Assembly (NCBI GenBank): GCA_025354165.1
Contig: JANXNI010000096.1
Location: forward strand, 1-64,000
Origin: Burkholderiales bacterium
Lineage (GTDB): Bacteria > Pseudomonadota > Gammaproteobacteria > Burkholderiales > Casimicrobiaceae
DNA: 64,000 bases
Direction of reading: 5' to 3'
Shown here: positions 53,893-61,627 of the stretch, one piece after another
Position numbering within the stretch: the first letter of the stretch is position 1
Layout: the number at the start of each line of letters is the position of its first letter
Made by a program: the position numbers and the translations under genes
Notes under the pieces: model-generated
Told to the model about the DNA's origin: nothing
Database searches by the model: none
The model's input: the letters and a program-made list of their open reading frames with translations, nothing else

Positions 53893-54492
53893 ATGCCTGC
53901 CGCACAAACTTCAACCGAGGAAACCACCGACGAAGCGTTGATGCAAGCATTCGCGCGAGGCAATATGAACGCGTTCGAACAGCTCTATGACCGGCATGAA
54001 ACGGGTGTCTGGCGCTTCGTGTTCCGCTGTGTGCAGAACAACGCGGTGACCGATGATCTGGTGCAGGAACTGTGGTTCTCGGTGACGCGCTCGGCCGCTG
54101 GCTACGAGCCCACGGCCAAATTCAAAACATGGCTCTTCACGATGGCGCGCAACCGCGTCATTGACCATGTACGCACCGCCAAAAATCACGCCAGCATTGA
54201 CGCAGAAAACGAGGAAGGCGAATCGATGTTCTCTGATCTTGCCGCTGAATCACGTCTGGGCCCGATGCGCCAGGTGAGCTCGCGCGAGCAGGCCAAAGCG
54301 TTGCTCGATGCCATTGAGCAATTGCCCGAGGATCAGCGCGAGGCGTTTTTGTTGCAGGCTGAAGGCGACATGAGCGTCGAGGAAATTGCGGTTGCCATCG
54401 GCGTCACATTCGAGACCGCGAAGAGCCGCTTGCGTTATGCCAGAAACAAACTGAAAACACTGCTCGCAGATTTCGCGGAGGTGTCAGCATGA
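53893..54492 (+). CDS. ECF sigma factor (RNA polymerase sigma-70 family)
   Basis: 199 residues. Sigma region 2 (about 25-95, AFEQLYDRHETGVWRFVFR, DDLVQELWFSV, FKTWLFTMARNRVIDHVR) and region 4 (about 135-195, QLPEDQREAFLLQAEGDMSVEEIAVAIGV, AKSRLRYARNKL). Lacks sigma 3 and 1, as ECF factors do. Its stop overlaps the next gene by 4 bp (ATGA), fitting an anti-sigma partner. No good RBS is seen before ATG 53893. Confidence 0.93.
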   Translation: MPAAQTSTEETTDEALMQAFARGNMNAFEQLYDRHETGVWRFVFRCVQNNAVTDDLVQELWFSVTRSAAGYEPTAKFKTWLFTMARNRVIDHVRTAKNHASIDAENEEGESMFSDLAAESRLGPMRQVSSREQAKALLDAIEQLPEDQREAFLLQAEGDMSVEEIAVAIGVTFETAKSRLRYARNKLKTLLADFAEVSA

Positions 54493-55649
54493 GTTCGTCA
54501 CACACTGACGAGCGGATTGACCCGCTGATCGATGCTTATCGGCAAGCCAGCGAGCTTGAGGCGCAAAACTCGGGCGCACGGCCAAGTGCGGCGTTGCGTG
54601 CCGCCGTTCTCGCCCATGCGCGCGTGGTCGCGCAATCGGTCGCCACGGACGAACCGAAACTTGCCGTGAGCGACGCAGTTCGCGCCACGCCTGCAGCCAA
54701 TGAGTCGAGGCCGATCTGGCGCATTGCGGCCGGTGTCGTGCTAGGCGTGGTCGGACTCTGGGTTTACCAACTCACGCGCCCCGGCAGCATCGACGAGGCC
54801 AATGTCGCGGTGCTGTCCGCACCCCAGAACGCGAAAGCGACCGCAGCTGAATCGGCGGTTGCCGCTGCTGCGCCAGTTGCGTCGGTTGCAGCGGGAGCCT
54901 CTGGTGCGGTCGGACCCGCCCGCTCTGCGGCCGTTGCTGCGCCCGCGCAACAGAAAACCGCTGTCGCCGCCGCTACGTCGTCGAAAGCTGCAACCGGCCC
55001 GCGAGATACATCCGCCCGCGAGCGCCTGAGTGCGACGAGCACCAGCGCGGGCGTTATGGGCCCACGCGATGGCGTTGTCGACGCCGCCCGCAGCGACCCT
55101 AGCGTCGCGCTGGCAAAGGCGGATGCACCTGCGACGCGAGCAGAGCAAGCATCACAGGCAGCAGGGCCAACTGCGGTGGCGGTCACGGTGGCGCCTGTTG
55201 CCGCCGCAACGACTTCGGCTATCCCGGAGGCTGGCGCTTCGGAGCCGCTCGGTGAAACGATCGTTGCATCCGCCGAGATGCGTAAGGCCACACGCCCTAG
55301 CGCAGTGGCGCGCGCGCCCGCAGTCGTAGCAGCGCCGCCCAATGCGTTTCCGGCAACCGGGTCAGGCGCGATGGCCGCTGCCGCACCGCCACCCGCGGCA
55401 CCAGCAGCGAGCCCGCAGGCGGCAGCCGCTGGTGGTAACGCGGCGATGCGTCAAGGCATCGCAAGTACGGCCGAAGCAGCTATGTTTAGCGCCATTCGCA
55501 TCGGAAACGTAAACGCCTTCCGCGCGGCATTCGCGCGCGGCGCAAACGTCAACGCCCGCGACGAAGCCGGTCGCAGCGCGCTACAAATTGCACGTGAACG
55601 CAACGATGCAGATATGGTGAAAGCGCTGGAATCGGCGGGAGCAAAGTAA
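54489..55649 (+). CDS. Anti-sigma-like membrane protein with C-terminal ankyrin repeats
   Basis: 386 residues. The cytoplasmic N-terminus (1-75, IDPLIDAYRQASELEAQ) has the look of an anti-sigma domain. A single transmembrane helix lies at about 78-97 (IAAGVVLGVVGLWVYQL). A very long Ala/Pro-rich low-complexity region (about 105-320) leads to about 55 C-terminal residues forming ankyrin-type repeats (AIRIGNVNAFRAAFARGANV, NARDEAGRSALQIARERND). Overlap with the ECF sigma gene makes it the probable regulator; anti-sigma activity itself is inferred. Confidence 0.75.
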   Translation: MSSSHTDERIDPLIDAYRQASELEAQNSGARPSAALRAAVLAHARVVAQSVATDEPKLAVSDAVRATPAANESRPIWRIAAGVVLGVVGLWVYQLTRPGSIDEANVAVLSAPQNAKATAAESAVAAAAPVASVAAGASGAVGPARSAAVAAPAQQKTAVAAATSSKAATGPRDTSARERLSATSTSAGVMGPRDGVVDAARSDPSVALAKADAPATRAEQASQAAGPTAVAVTVAPVAAATTSAIPEAGASEPLGETIVASAEMRKATRPSAVARAPAVVAAPPNAFPATGSGAMAAAAPPPAAPAASPQAAAAGGNAAMRQGIASTAEAAMFSAIRIGNVNAFRAAFARGANVNARDEAGRSALQIARERNDADMVKALESAGAK

Positions 55650-55651
55650 CC

Positions 55652-55670
55652 GTAGGGTGGGAACTGCCCG
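55652..55670. repeat. GTAGGGTGGGCA-type inverted repeat, copy 3 (short)
   Basis: GTAGGGTGGGAACTGCCCG, a shortened relative of the elements at 34322 and 53808, directly after the ankyrin-protein stop and between convergent genes. Confidence 0.5.
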
Positions 55671-55704
55671 TCTGGCGACCTAACCAAGCAGGCTGCCAGC
55701 AACG

Positions 55705-56937
55705 TCAAAGCGTCACAAACATAGCCACCACAGCGACCGCCATCACCGCAGTCGCCAACCACCCGAGCCAGCGCAACCGTTTGCCGATGCGAAACTGGCC
55801 CATCACGCGCTCGCTGGTGCCGAGCAGCATCATCACAATCATGATCGGCAACGCGATCACGCCGTTGATCACCGCGCTCCAGAACAACGCTTTAATCGGG
55901 TCAATCGGCATGAAATTGAGCACGACACCGCCGACGGTCGCAAGCGCGATGATGCCGTAAAACTCTTTCGCTTCTAGTAGTTTTTTATCGAGCCCCGAGC
56001 CCCAGTCGAAGCATTCAACCACCGCGTAGGCCGCCGATCCTGCGAGAACAGGCACAGCCAGCATACCGGTGCCAATGATGCCCAGGCTGAACAGCAAAAA
56101 CGCGAAATTCCCGGCGAGCGGTCGCAGCGCTTCTGCGGCTTGCGCCGACGTTTGAATATCGGTGATACCTGCTTTGTGTAGCGTCGCTGCCGCGCTCAGA
56201 ATAATGAAGAACGCGACGAGATTCGAAAACCCCATTCCGATGTACGTATCAATGCGAATTCGCTTGAGATGCGTGCGTGCGACCTCCGGTGCAATCTTCT
56301 CACCCGCATCGTGCACGCTGCGCAAATCTTCCATCTCCTGCGCGGCTTGCCAGAAGAAAAGATACGGGCTGATGGTGGTGCCAAATACGGCCACAATCAT
56401 CATGATGCTGTCGCGATTCAGATCGAGTTTAGGCCACACGATGCGCGTCGCGACTTCCGTCCACGGCACCTCAATCGTAAACGCCACGGCGACGTAGGAA
56501 AGCAACGCCAACGTCAGCCACTTTAGATAGCGGACGTAGTTCTGGTACGGAATGAAGACCTGCAGCACCAGGCACAACAGGCCAAAGGTGACGGAGTAAA
56601 CGTGCGCTGAACCACCCAGAAGTAAAAACAACGCCTCGCCCATCGCAGCGATATCGGCCGCGATGTTGATCGTATTGGCCAGCACCAGCAGACCTACGAT
56701 GGAGTACAGCACTGCCTTCGGGTATTCCACCTTGATGTTGGCCGCGAGCCCTCTTCCCGTCAGGCAACCCAACCGCGCGCTGACCATCTGAATGCCCGAC
56801 ATCAGCGGGTACGTGAAGATCATCGTCCACAACATGCCAAAGCCAAATTGGGCGCCCGCCTGCGAGTAAGTGGCGATACCACTGGGATCATCATCCGCAG
56901 CGCCAGTGATCAGGCCCGCGCCAAGTTTTTCGAGCAT
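55705..56937 (-). CDS. Nramp-family metal ion transporter (variant motif)
   Basis: 410 residues, about 11 transmembrane helices. The first helix carries DPSG (17-20) in AADDDPSGIATYSQAG, in place of the canonical DPGN. The TM6 motif, canonically MPH, corresponds to ISPY in FGTTISPYLFFWQAAQE. The family transports divalent metals by proton coupling. The altered motifs place it in a divergent branch, so Mn/Fe selectivity should not be assumed; Mg or another cation is possible. Starts at ATG 56937. Confidence 0.82.
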   Translation of the reverse strand: MLEKLGAGLITGAADDDPSGIATYSQAGAQFGFGMLWTMIFTYPLMSGIQMVSARLGCLTGRGLAANIKVEYPKAVLYSIVGLLVLANTINIAADIAAMGEALFLLLGGSAHVYSVTFGLLCLVLQVFIPYQNYVRYLKWLTLALLSYVAVAFTIEVPWTEVATRIVWPKLDLNRDSIMMIVAVFGTTISPYLFFWQAAQEMEDLRSVHDAGEKIAPEVARTHLKRIRIDTYIGMGFSNLVAFFIILSAAATLHKAGITDIQTSAQAAEALRPLAGNFAFLLFSLGIIGTGMLAVPVLAGSAAYAVVECFDWGSGLDKKLLEAKEFYGIIALATVGGVVLNFMPIDPIKALFWSAVINGVIALPIMIVMMLLGTSERVMGQFRIGKRLRWLGWLATAVMAVAVVAMFVTL

Positions 56938-57031
56938 CGGTGTTTCGCCTTAAAGTTAGCGACAATTGTTGAGCAATTGTGGCCCATAGCGACTGACCGT
57001 ACTCTGACTTATAGCTACCTTGGACGGCTTG

Positions 57032-57685
57032 CTAAAGCACAGCGCCCAGCACGTTGATGAAAAACGCCACGATCATCAGGTTGAAGGTAAACGAGATTAG
57101 CCCATGCAGCAGTGCCAGGCGGCGCATAGCGCGGGTGTTGATGGTGACGTCGGAGACTTGCGAGGTCATGCCGAGCACGTAGCTGAAGTACATGAAATCT
57201 AGGTAGTCCGGCGGATGGACGCCGGGGAAATTGAAGACCGGTTCATCGCCCTTTTTTGCGTACTTGCGGTAGTAGCAATGCGCATAGTGAAACCCGAATC
57301 GCGCATGCATCAGAAGCCACGATAGGGCAATGGTGGTAACCGCGAGCAGGATGTGCACGAGCCGCGCAGAAAATGGTTGTTCTTTTGACGTCGACAGCAG
57401 AAAGGCGATCGCAACCAGACTGATCGCCGCGCTCACAATGACGGTCACCAGCATCAGCGAACTGCTCTGATCCTGTTCGGCGACGCTGGTTTGTGTTTCA
57501 CGATGATTCGCACGATAAACGCAGAACCACGCCAGCCCCAAATTGGTCGCGGCCAGAACACACCAGCCCATCAACGCAGACTCGATGAGCGGTCGCCAGA
57601 TTGACAACACGGCAAAAAGCGGCAGTCCAACGCATGCGGACAGCGCGAGCCGCTTCGCGGCGTTGCTACGCTTGACCCAGGACAT
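57032..57685 (-). CDS. DUF1345 family membrane protein
   Basis: 217 residues from ATG 57685 (a TTG three codons upstream is in frame but less likely). Five hydrophobic segments; the region LLMHARFGFHYAHCYYRK is the family signature. Also conserved is DYLDFMYFSYVLGMTSQVSDV. Function unknown. Follows the hydroxybutyrate dehydrogenase gene by 15 bp on the same strand and may be cotranscribed. Confidence 0.85.
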   Translation of the reverse strand: MSWVKRSNAAKRLALSACVGLPLFAVLSIWRPLIESALMGWCVLAATNLGLAWFCVYRANHRETQTSVAEQDQSSSLMLVTVIVSAAISLVAIAFLLSTSKEQPFSARLVHILLAVTTIALSWLLMHARFGFHYAHCYYRKYAKKGDEPVFNFPGVHPPDYLDFMYFSYVLGMTSQVSDVTINTRAMRRLALLHGLISFTFNLMIVAFFINVLGAVL

Positions 57686-57700
57686 TGCTGTCAAGGGGTG

Positions 57701-58483
57701 TTACTGCATATGCCAGCCGTGGCTGACAGTGATGGATTGGCCGGTGAGCGCGTTCGACGGAAAGCCCGCCAAAAATATTGCGGTCTCGGCAACATCGGCT
57801 ACGGTGGTGAATTCGCCGTCGACGGTGTCTTTGAGCATGACGTTTTTTATAACCTCGGCTTCGCTTATGCCCAGGGATTTTGCCTGTTCCGGAATTTGTT
57901 TTTCGACGAGCGGCGTGCGCACGAATCCAGGGCAAATGACGTTCGCGCGAATGTTGTCTTTTGCGCCTTCCTTGGCGACCACTTTGGCGAGGCCGATCAG
58001 GCCATGTTTAGCAGTGACGTACGGGGCTTTGAGTGGAGAGGCTTCGTGTGAATGCACCGAACCCATGTAGATGATGCTTCCGCCCTTGCCGGAGGCGATC
58101 ATCGCTCGCATGCAGGCGCGCGTAGTGAGGAACGCGCCGTCAGCGTGAATCGCCATCAGCCGCTTCCAGTCCTCGTATTTCAGTTCAACGATAGCGCTGA
58201 TAATTTGAATACCCGCATTACTGATCAACACATCGACCGTGCCGTAGGCAGCGACTACGGCCGCGACACCGGCATCGACCTGCGCTTCATCGGTCACGTT
58301 CATGGCGACGGCCATCGCCGTGCCGCCCGACGCGGTGATCTCGGCGGCTGTAGCCGTTGCCGCATCAAGCGCGAGGTCGGCGATGACCACCTTTGCGCCT
58401 TCGCGTGCGAATTCGACAGCAATTTCTTTACCGATACCGCTTGCGGCGCCGGTGATGATGGCTACTTTATTTTGCAAGTGCAT
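57701..58483 (-). CDS. bdhA: 3-hydroxybutyrate dehydrogenase
   Basis: 260-residue short-chain dehydrogenase. Rossmann motif TGAASGIG (11-18), catalytic Ser-Tyr-Lys with Y155 and K159 (YVTAKH), and a C-terminal HGWHMQ ending typical of 3-hydroxybutyrate dehydrogenases. Interconverts 3-hydroxybutyrate and acetoacetate with NAD+. It follows acetoacetate decarboxylase and patatin genes, a PHB-mobilisation-related grouping seen in Burkholderiales. Confidence 0.95.
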   Translation of the reverse strand: MHLQNKVAIITGAASGIGKEIAVEFAREGAKVVIADLALDAATATAAEITASGGTAMAVAMNVTDEAQVDAGVAAVVAAYGTVDVLISNAGIQIISAIVELKYEDWKRLMAIHADGAFLTTRACMRAMIASGKGGSIIYMGSVHSHEASPLKAPYVTAKHGLIGLAKVVAKEGAKDNIRANVICPGFVRTPLVEKQIPEQAKSLGISEAEVIKNVMLKDTVDGEFTTVADVAETAIFLAGFPSNALTGQSITVSHGWHMQ

Positions 58484-58596
58484 GTTTAATTCCTGTTAGT
58501 CCGATTGTGTGTAGAGTAGGCCTCTTGTGCCCACGCGCCGGTCAACTAAAAATTGAGGTGTACGGAGCGCATTGAGATCAAAACGCCTACCAACGA

Positions 58597-59340
58597 TTAC
58601 CGCTTCGCCAGATAGTCAAAAGCGACCGTGCCTAATGGCAGCGTCAAATCGGCGATGATGTGAACGGTGGAGAGCACTTCGAGCACCGGCAAATCCGCCA
58701 CCGGAGCCAGCGCATGATCGCGCAGATCAAGCGCGCCAGGACCGCTCCATGCGCCCTTCACGGTAATGTCGGTGAGCGCGTATTGCACGAGCTCGCAAAT
58801 GCGCGCGCTGCCATCGACGTGCGGAATGATTTTGAGCAAAAAACTCGGCGTAGCCATACTCTTGGCGACCACTTCCCGGTCAAGCGCCTTGTGCTTGAAA
58901 CCCATCGTGCCAGTCGCCACGCGGAAGTCGCTGTAGTCGAGCGTGCCCATCAAGGTGTCCTTGTGAACACGCAGCTCCGGATCGCCCAGTTTTTTTGGGA
59001 ACCCCCAGAGTTCGCGGCCTGCGGCAATCGGTGGATGATCATTCAGATACATGCTGTGAACATAGCCACCTGCCACGCCATCAAGCGTCACCGGAATCAC
59101 CTGCCCCGATTCGCAGTAATGGCCGAATCCCGTTGAGTCGGGCATGTTGATGAACTCATACTTAACCACGGGCTCGGCAAGCTTCAGCGGGGCCGGGATC
59201 AGCGCCTCAAGCAGCTTCGGATCAGTGCGATAAGTGATGATCAGGTATTCGCGATCAACGAAGCGATAAGGCCCCGGTGGATACGCCGGGTTATGCATCG
59301 GCATCGCGAAAGCGTTTTTTCTGATGTCGTCTTCAGTCAT
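58597..59340 (-). CDS. adc: Acetoacetate decarboxylase family protein
   Basis: 247 residues. The Schiff-base lysine lies in [13 protein letters not shown] (K116/K117), as in clostridial enzymes, and [12 protein letters not shown] is the conserved neighbour. Converts acetoacetate to acetone and CO2. Located between patatin and 3-hydroxybutyrate dehydrogenase genes (gaps 13 and 113 bp), so it works on the same C4 ketone-body pool. In some bacteria the family has other substrates. Confidence 0.93.
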   Translation of the reverse strand: MTEDDIRKNAFAMPMHNPAYPPGPYRFVDREYLIITYRTDPKLLEALIPAPLKLAEPVVKYEFINMPDSTGFGHYCESGQVIPVTLDGVAGGYVHSMYLNDHPPIAAGRELWGFPKKLGDPELRVHKDTLMGTLDYSDFRVATGTMGFKHKALDREVVAKSMATPSFLLKIIPHVDGSARICELVQYALTDITVKGAWSGPGALDLRDHALAPVADLPVLEVLSTVHIIADLTLPLGTVAFDYLAKR

Positions 59341-59353
59341 GGGTAGCTCGCCC

Positions 59354-60478
59354 TTATTCCTGCGCTAGTTCGTGAATGATGAGACCCGCGTGCGGCGGCA
59401 ACGGTTGCAGCCACGCTTCGTGCGAAAGCGCTCGCAGCGCGTCGTGGCGCCCGGCATGCCAACGCCCGTCGACGCTCTCCGAGTTGAAATCAATGTCTTT
59501 GAACGTATCCTCGCCTTCGCGCGCCTTCAAAATCAAATGCACTACATTCACCGTACGATCGTGGCCCATCGCGATCAGGTGGGCCAGAGCGTCTCGCTTC
59601 TTCGACCCGGCTGGCAGCTCGCGACTCAAAGCGCGGATCGCGCGTTGCAAATTCTGAATGCGCTGTTGACTCTCAAGCTGCTCCATGCTGCGGCTTGCGT
59701 ATTGAATGCTTTTGTAGCGCGCCATCGCCTCACTGATACAGGTGGGCGCTGACTCCGTGGGATCCCACACGTCGACCATGAAACAGAGCGCATCTTCATC
59801 GCTGTGGTCGCGCAGAAATACGTCAAGCGGCGAGTTGGAATAGATACCACCGTCCCAGTAGTAGCGCCCGTCAATTTCAATCGCAGGAAAACCCGGTGGC
59901 AGCGCGCCGCTAGCCATGATGTGCTCCGGCGTAATGGGTGCCTTTTGCCGATGACTGTCGAACAATTTGACCTGTCCGTTTTCAACATCCACCGCGCAGA
60001 CAGTAAGCCGCGTGCGTTTGCTGTTGAGATAATCGAAGTCCACGTAGCGCTCGAGCGTGGCCTTGAGCGGAGAGGTGTCGTAAAAACTGGTCTCAACAAT
60101 CGGTCGTGTCTGGTGCAAGTCCCACAATGCTCCCGAGCGCGGAGTGAAAAAACCGGGCACGCCGTTGGTGATTGTGTTGCTGGTCGCCGCAGACTGGGAA
60201 GCCGTTTGCAGCCAGGGCATCCACATGAGCCATGACGGCGGCAGATCTGGCGTCGAACTGGACAAACTTTCCCAAAGTGCGCGTAATTTGGCAACACGCT
60301 TCTCGGGTGGATTGCCAGCGATCACCGCGCCGTTAATCGCACCAATCGAGGTGCCGATTACCCAATCGACGTCGACCTTCCCGTGACTCAGCGCATCGAA
60401 GACACCAGCCTGATAAGCACCGAGCGCACCGCCTCCCTGCAAAATCAGAACGGTGCGTTGACGCTTTTTCATCGCCAT
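59354..60478 (-). CDS. Patatin-like phospholipase/acyl hydrolase
   Basis: 374 residues. Oxyanion hole [11 protein letters not shown] near residues 15-25, nucleophile S44 in GTSIGAING, and catalytic Asp in [11 protein letters not shown] near residue 208. Followed by a helical C-terminal domain typical of the DUF3734-bearing group. First gene of the patatin-adc-bdhA group. Possible role: hydrolysis of a lipid or PHB-associated ester; unproven. Confidence 0.9.
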   Translation of the reverse strand: MAMKKRQRTVLILQGGGALGAYQAGVFDALSHGKVDVDWVIGTSIGAINGAVIAGNPPEKRVAKLRALWESLSSSTPDLPPSWLMWMPWLQTASQSAATSNTITNGVPGFFTPRSGALWDLHQTRPIVETSFYDTSPLKATLERYVDFDYLNSKRTRLTVCAVDVENGQVKLFDSHRQKAPITPEHIMASGALPPGFPAIEIDGRYYWDGGIYSNSPLDVFLRDHSDEDALCFMVDVWDPTESAPTCISEAMARYKSIQYASRSMEQLESQQRIQNLQRAIRALSRELPAGSKKRDALAHLIAMGHDRTVNVVHLILKAREGEDTFKDIDFNSESVDGRWHAGRHDALRALSHEAWLQPLPPHAGLIIHELAQE

Positions 60479-60512
60479 TGGGTCGCGACGAAGCGGACGT
60501 CAGGACTCATCA

Positions 60513-61046
60513 TCAAGCGGAGTTTTTCATTCCGTTCGCCATCTTGGCCATAGCAATGGCGAGCGCGGCACCGCCGAGCGTCTTGATGAGACCCGTGTGC
60601 TGCGCATAGAACGAGCTCATCTGATCCACCACCCCAGGTGAATGCTGCTCGGCGTGCGTCGCGATTTGTGCCACTTGATCGGGCGTTAGCGTGTTCAATT
60701 GCTCGGGCGTGGGATTGGTCGTGACCGTGCCGCCGCTGCCCATCAGGTTGGACAGCGCCCCACTCGACGACAGGGCGGCGATCGCTGCGGGTGTGAGGCT
60801 CGCGAGCAGCGTGCTCATCATGCCCGATTGCTGTTGCGAATTGCCGTTACCAAACAACTGACCAACCATTTGTCCGAACGGAGGCGTCTGGTCGGAACGA
60901 AAAGCGGCCGACAAGCCGTCGGTCAGTAACCCACCCGGCGCGCTTTGCGCTACCTGCTGAAAGTGATCTTCTGCCTGCGCCGTGTTCGAGTTCGAACCGG
61001 TGCCACCGAGATACTGCTGAAGCAGTCCACCAAAATCAAATGCCAT
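60513..61046 (-). CDS. Hypothetical Gln/Ser/Gly-rich protein
   Basis: 177 residues starting MAFDFGGLLQQYLGG, with AGGAG 9 bp upstream. Low-complexity Gly/Asn/Gln stretches, an Ala/Ser helix (TLLASLTPAAIAALSSS), and a hydrophobic C-terminal helix (IKTLGGAALAIAMAKMANGMK). Similar uncharacterised proteins exist in betaproteobacteria. Gap of 12 bp to a GlsB/YeaQ gene upstream on the same strand. No function can be assigned. Confidence 0.7.
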   Translation of the reverse strand: MAFDFGGLLQQYLGGTGSNSNTAQAEDHFQQVAQSAPGGLLTDGLSAAFRSDQTPPFGQMVGQLFGNGNSQQQSGMMSTLLASLTPAAIAALSSSGALSNLMGSGGTVTTNPTPEQLNTLTPDQVAQIATHAEQHSPGVVDQMSSFYAQHTGLIKTLGGAALAIAMAKMANGMKNSA

Positions 61047-61058
61047 AATGTGCTGCTC

Positions 61059-61310
61059 CTATGAGTTGTTTTTGGTGACGAGGTGATAAATCACCAGCAG
61101 AATTACAGAGCCAATGATGGCTGCAATGAACCCCGCAAAATGACCGGGTTTATAAAGACCCAGAGCCTGCCCAAGATACGTGGCACCAATCGAGCCCGCA
61201 ATCCCTAACACTGCGGTCATAAAAAAACCGGCAGGGCCCTTACCGGGAGTGATCATTTTTGCGATCATGCCCGCAAAAAATCCGATGACGATAGTCCAGA
61301 CAATTTCCAT
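61059..61310 (-). CDS. GlsB/YeaQ/YmgE family stress response membrane protein
   Basis: 83 residues from ATG 61310 (AGAGGTG upstream); the longer frame adds 68 unrelated residues. Three hydrophobic helices with GFFAGMIAKMITPGKGPAGF, the family's characteristic loop. These are small transglycosylase-associated proteins often induced by stress. Upstream of the Gln/Ser/Gly-rich gene. Confidence 0.88.
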   Translation of the reverse strand: MEIVWTIVIGFFAGMIAKMITPGKGPAGFFMTAVLGIAGSIGATYLGQALGLYKPGHFAGFIAAIIGSVILLVIYHLVTKNNS

Positions 61311-61627
61311 AAAGTGCACCTCTATAGGGCGTTCGAATTGAACGCGTTGCTTTACGATCTTATTGTGTTGAGGCTCACTGACCGCCCGCTGACCAAGGGC
61401 GAACGCGCTTGCATCGGCGCGATCGCAGGATAAAAGCAGTAGCCCTGACGCAGATTTGCTTGCACCGAAATCTTTGCTAGCCCAGCTCGAGGCGCACGTG
61501 GGGCGTGAACGCACAAAGGAGAACGCAGCTTGCCTGCATGAGGACTGGGAGCGGTTTCGGGCAGTGCTTCTACACGCGAACCGCAGCGATCACCCGCGCG
61601 CAGTCCATCATCGCCGCTGAAGTTACC
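61311..61627. other. Spacer between GlsB-like gene and the repeat protein
   Basis: 317 bp. The GlsB promoter must lie on the left side. On the plus strand 61393-61620 stays open for 75 codons with codon use resembling a gene, ending 7 bp before the repeat-protein stop. It has no start codon with an RBS, so it may be a decayed gene remnant; not called. Confidence 0.35.
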
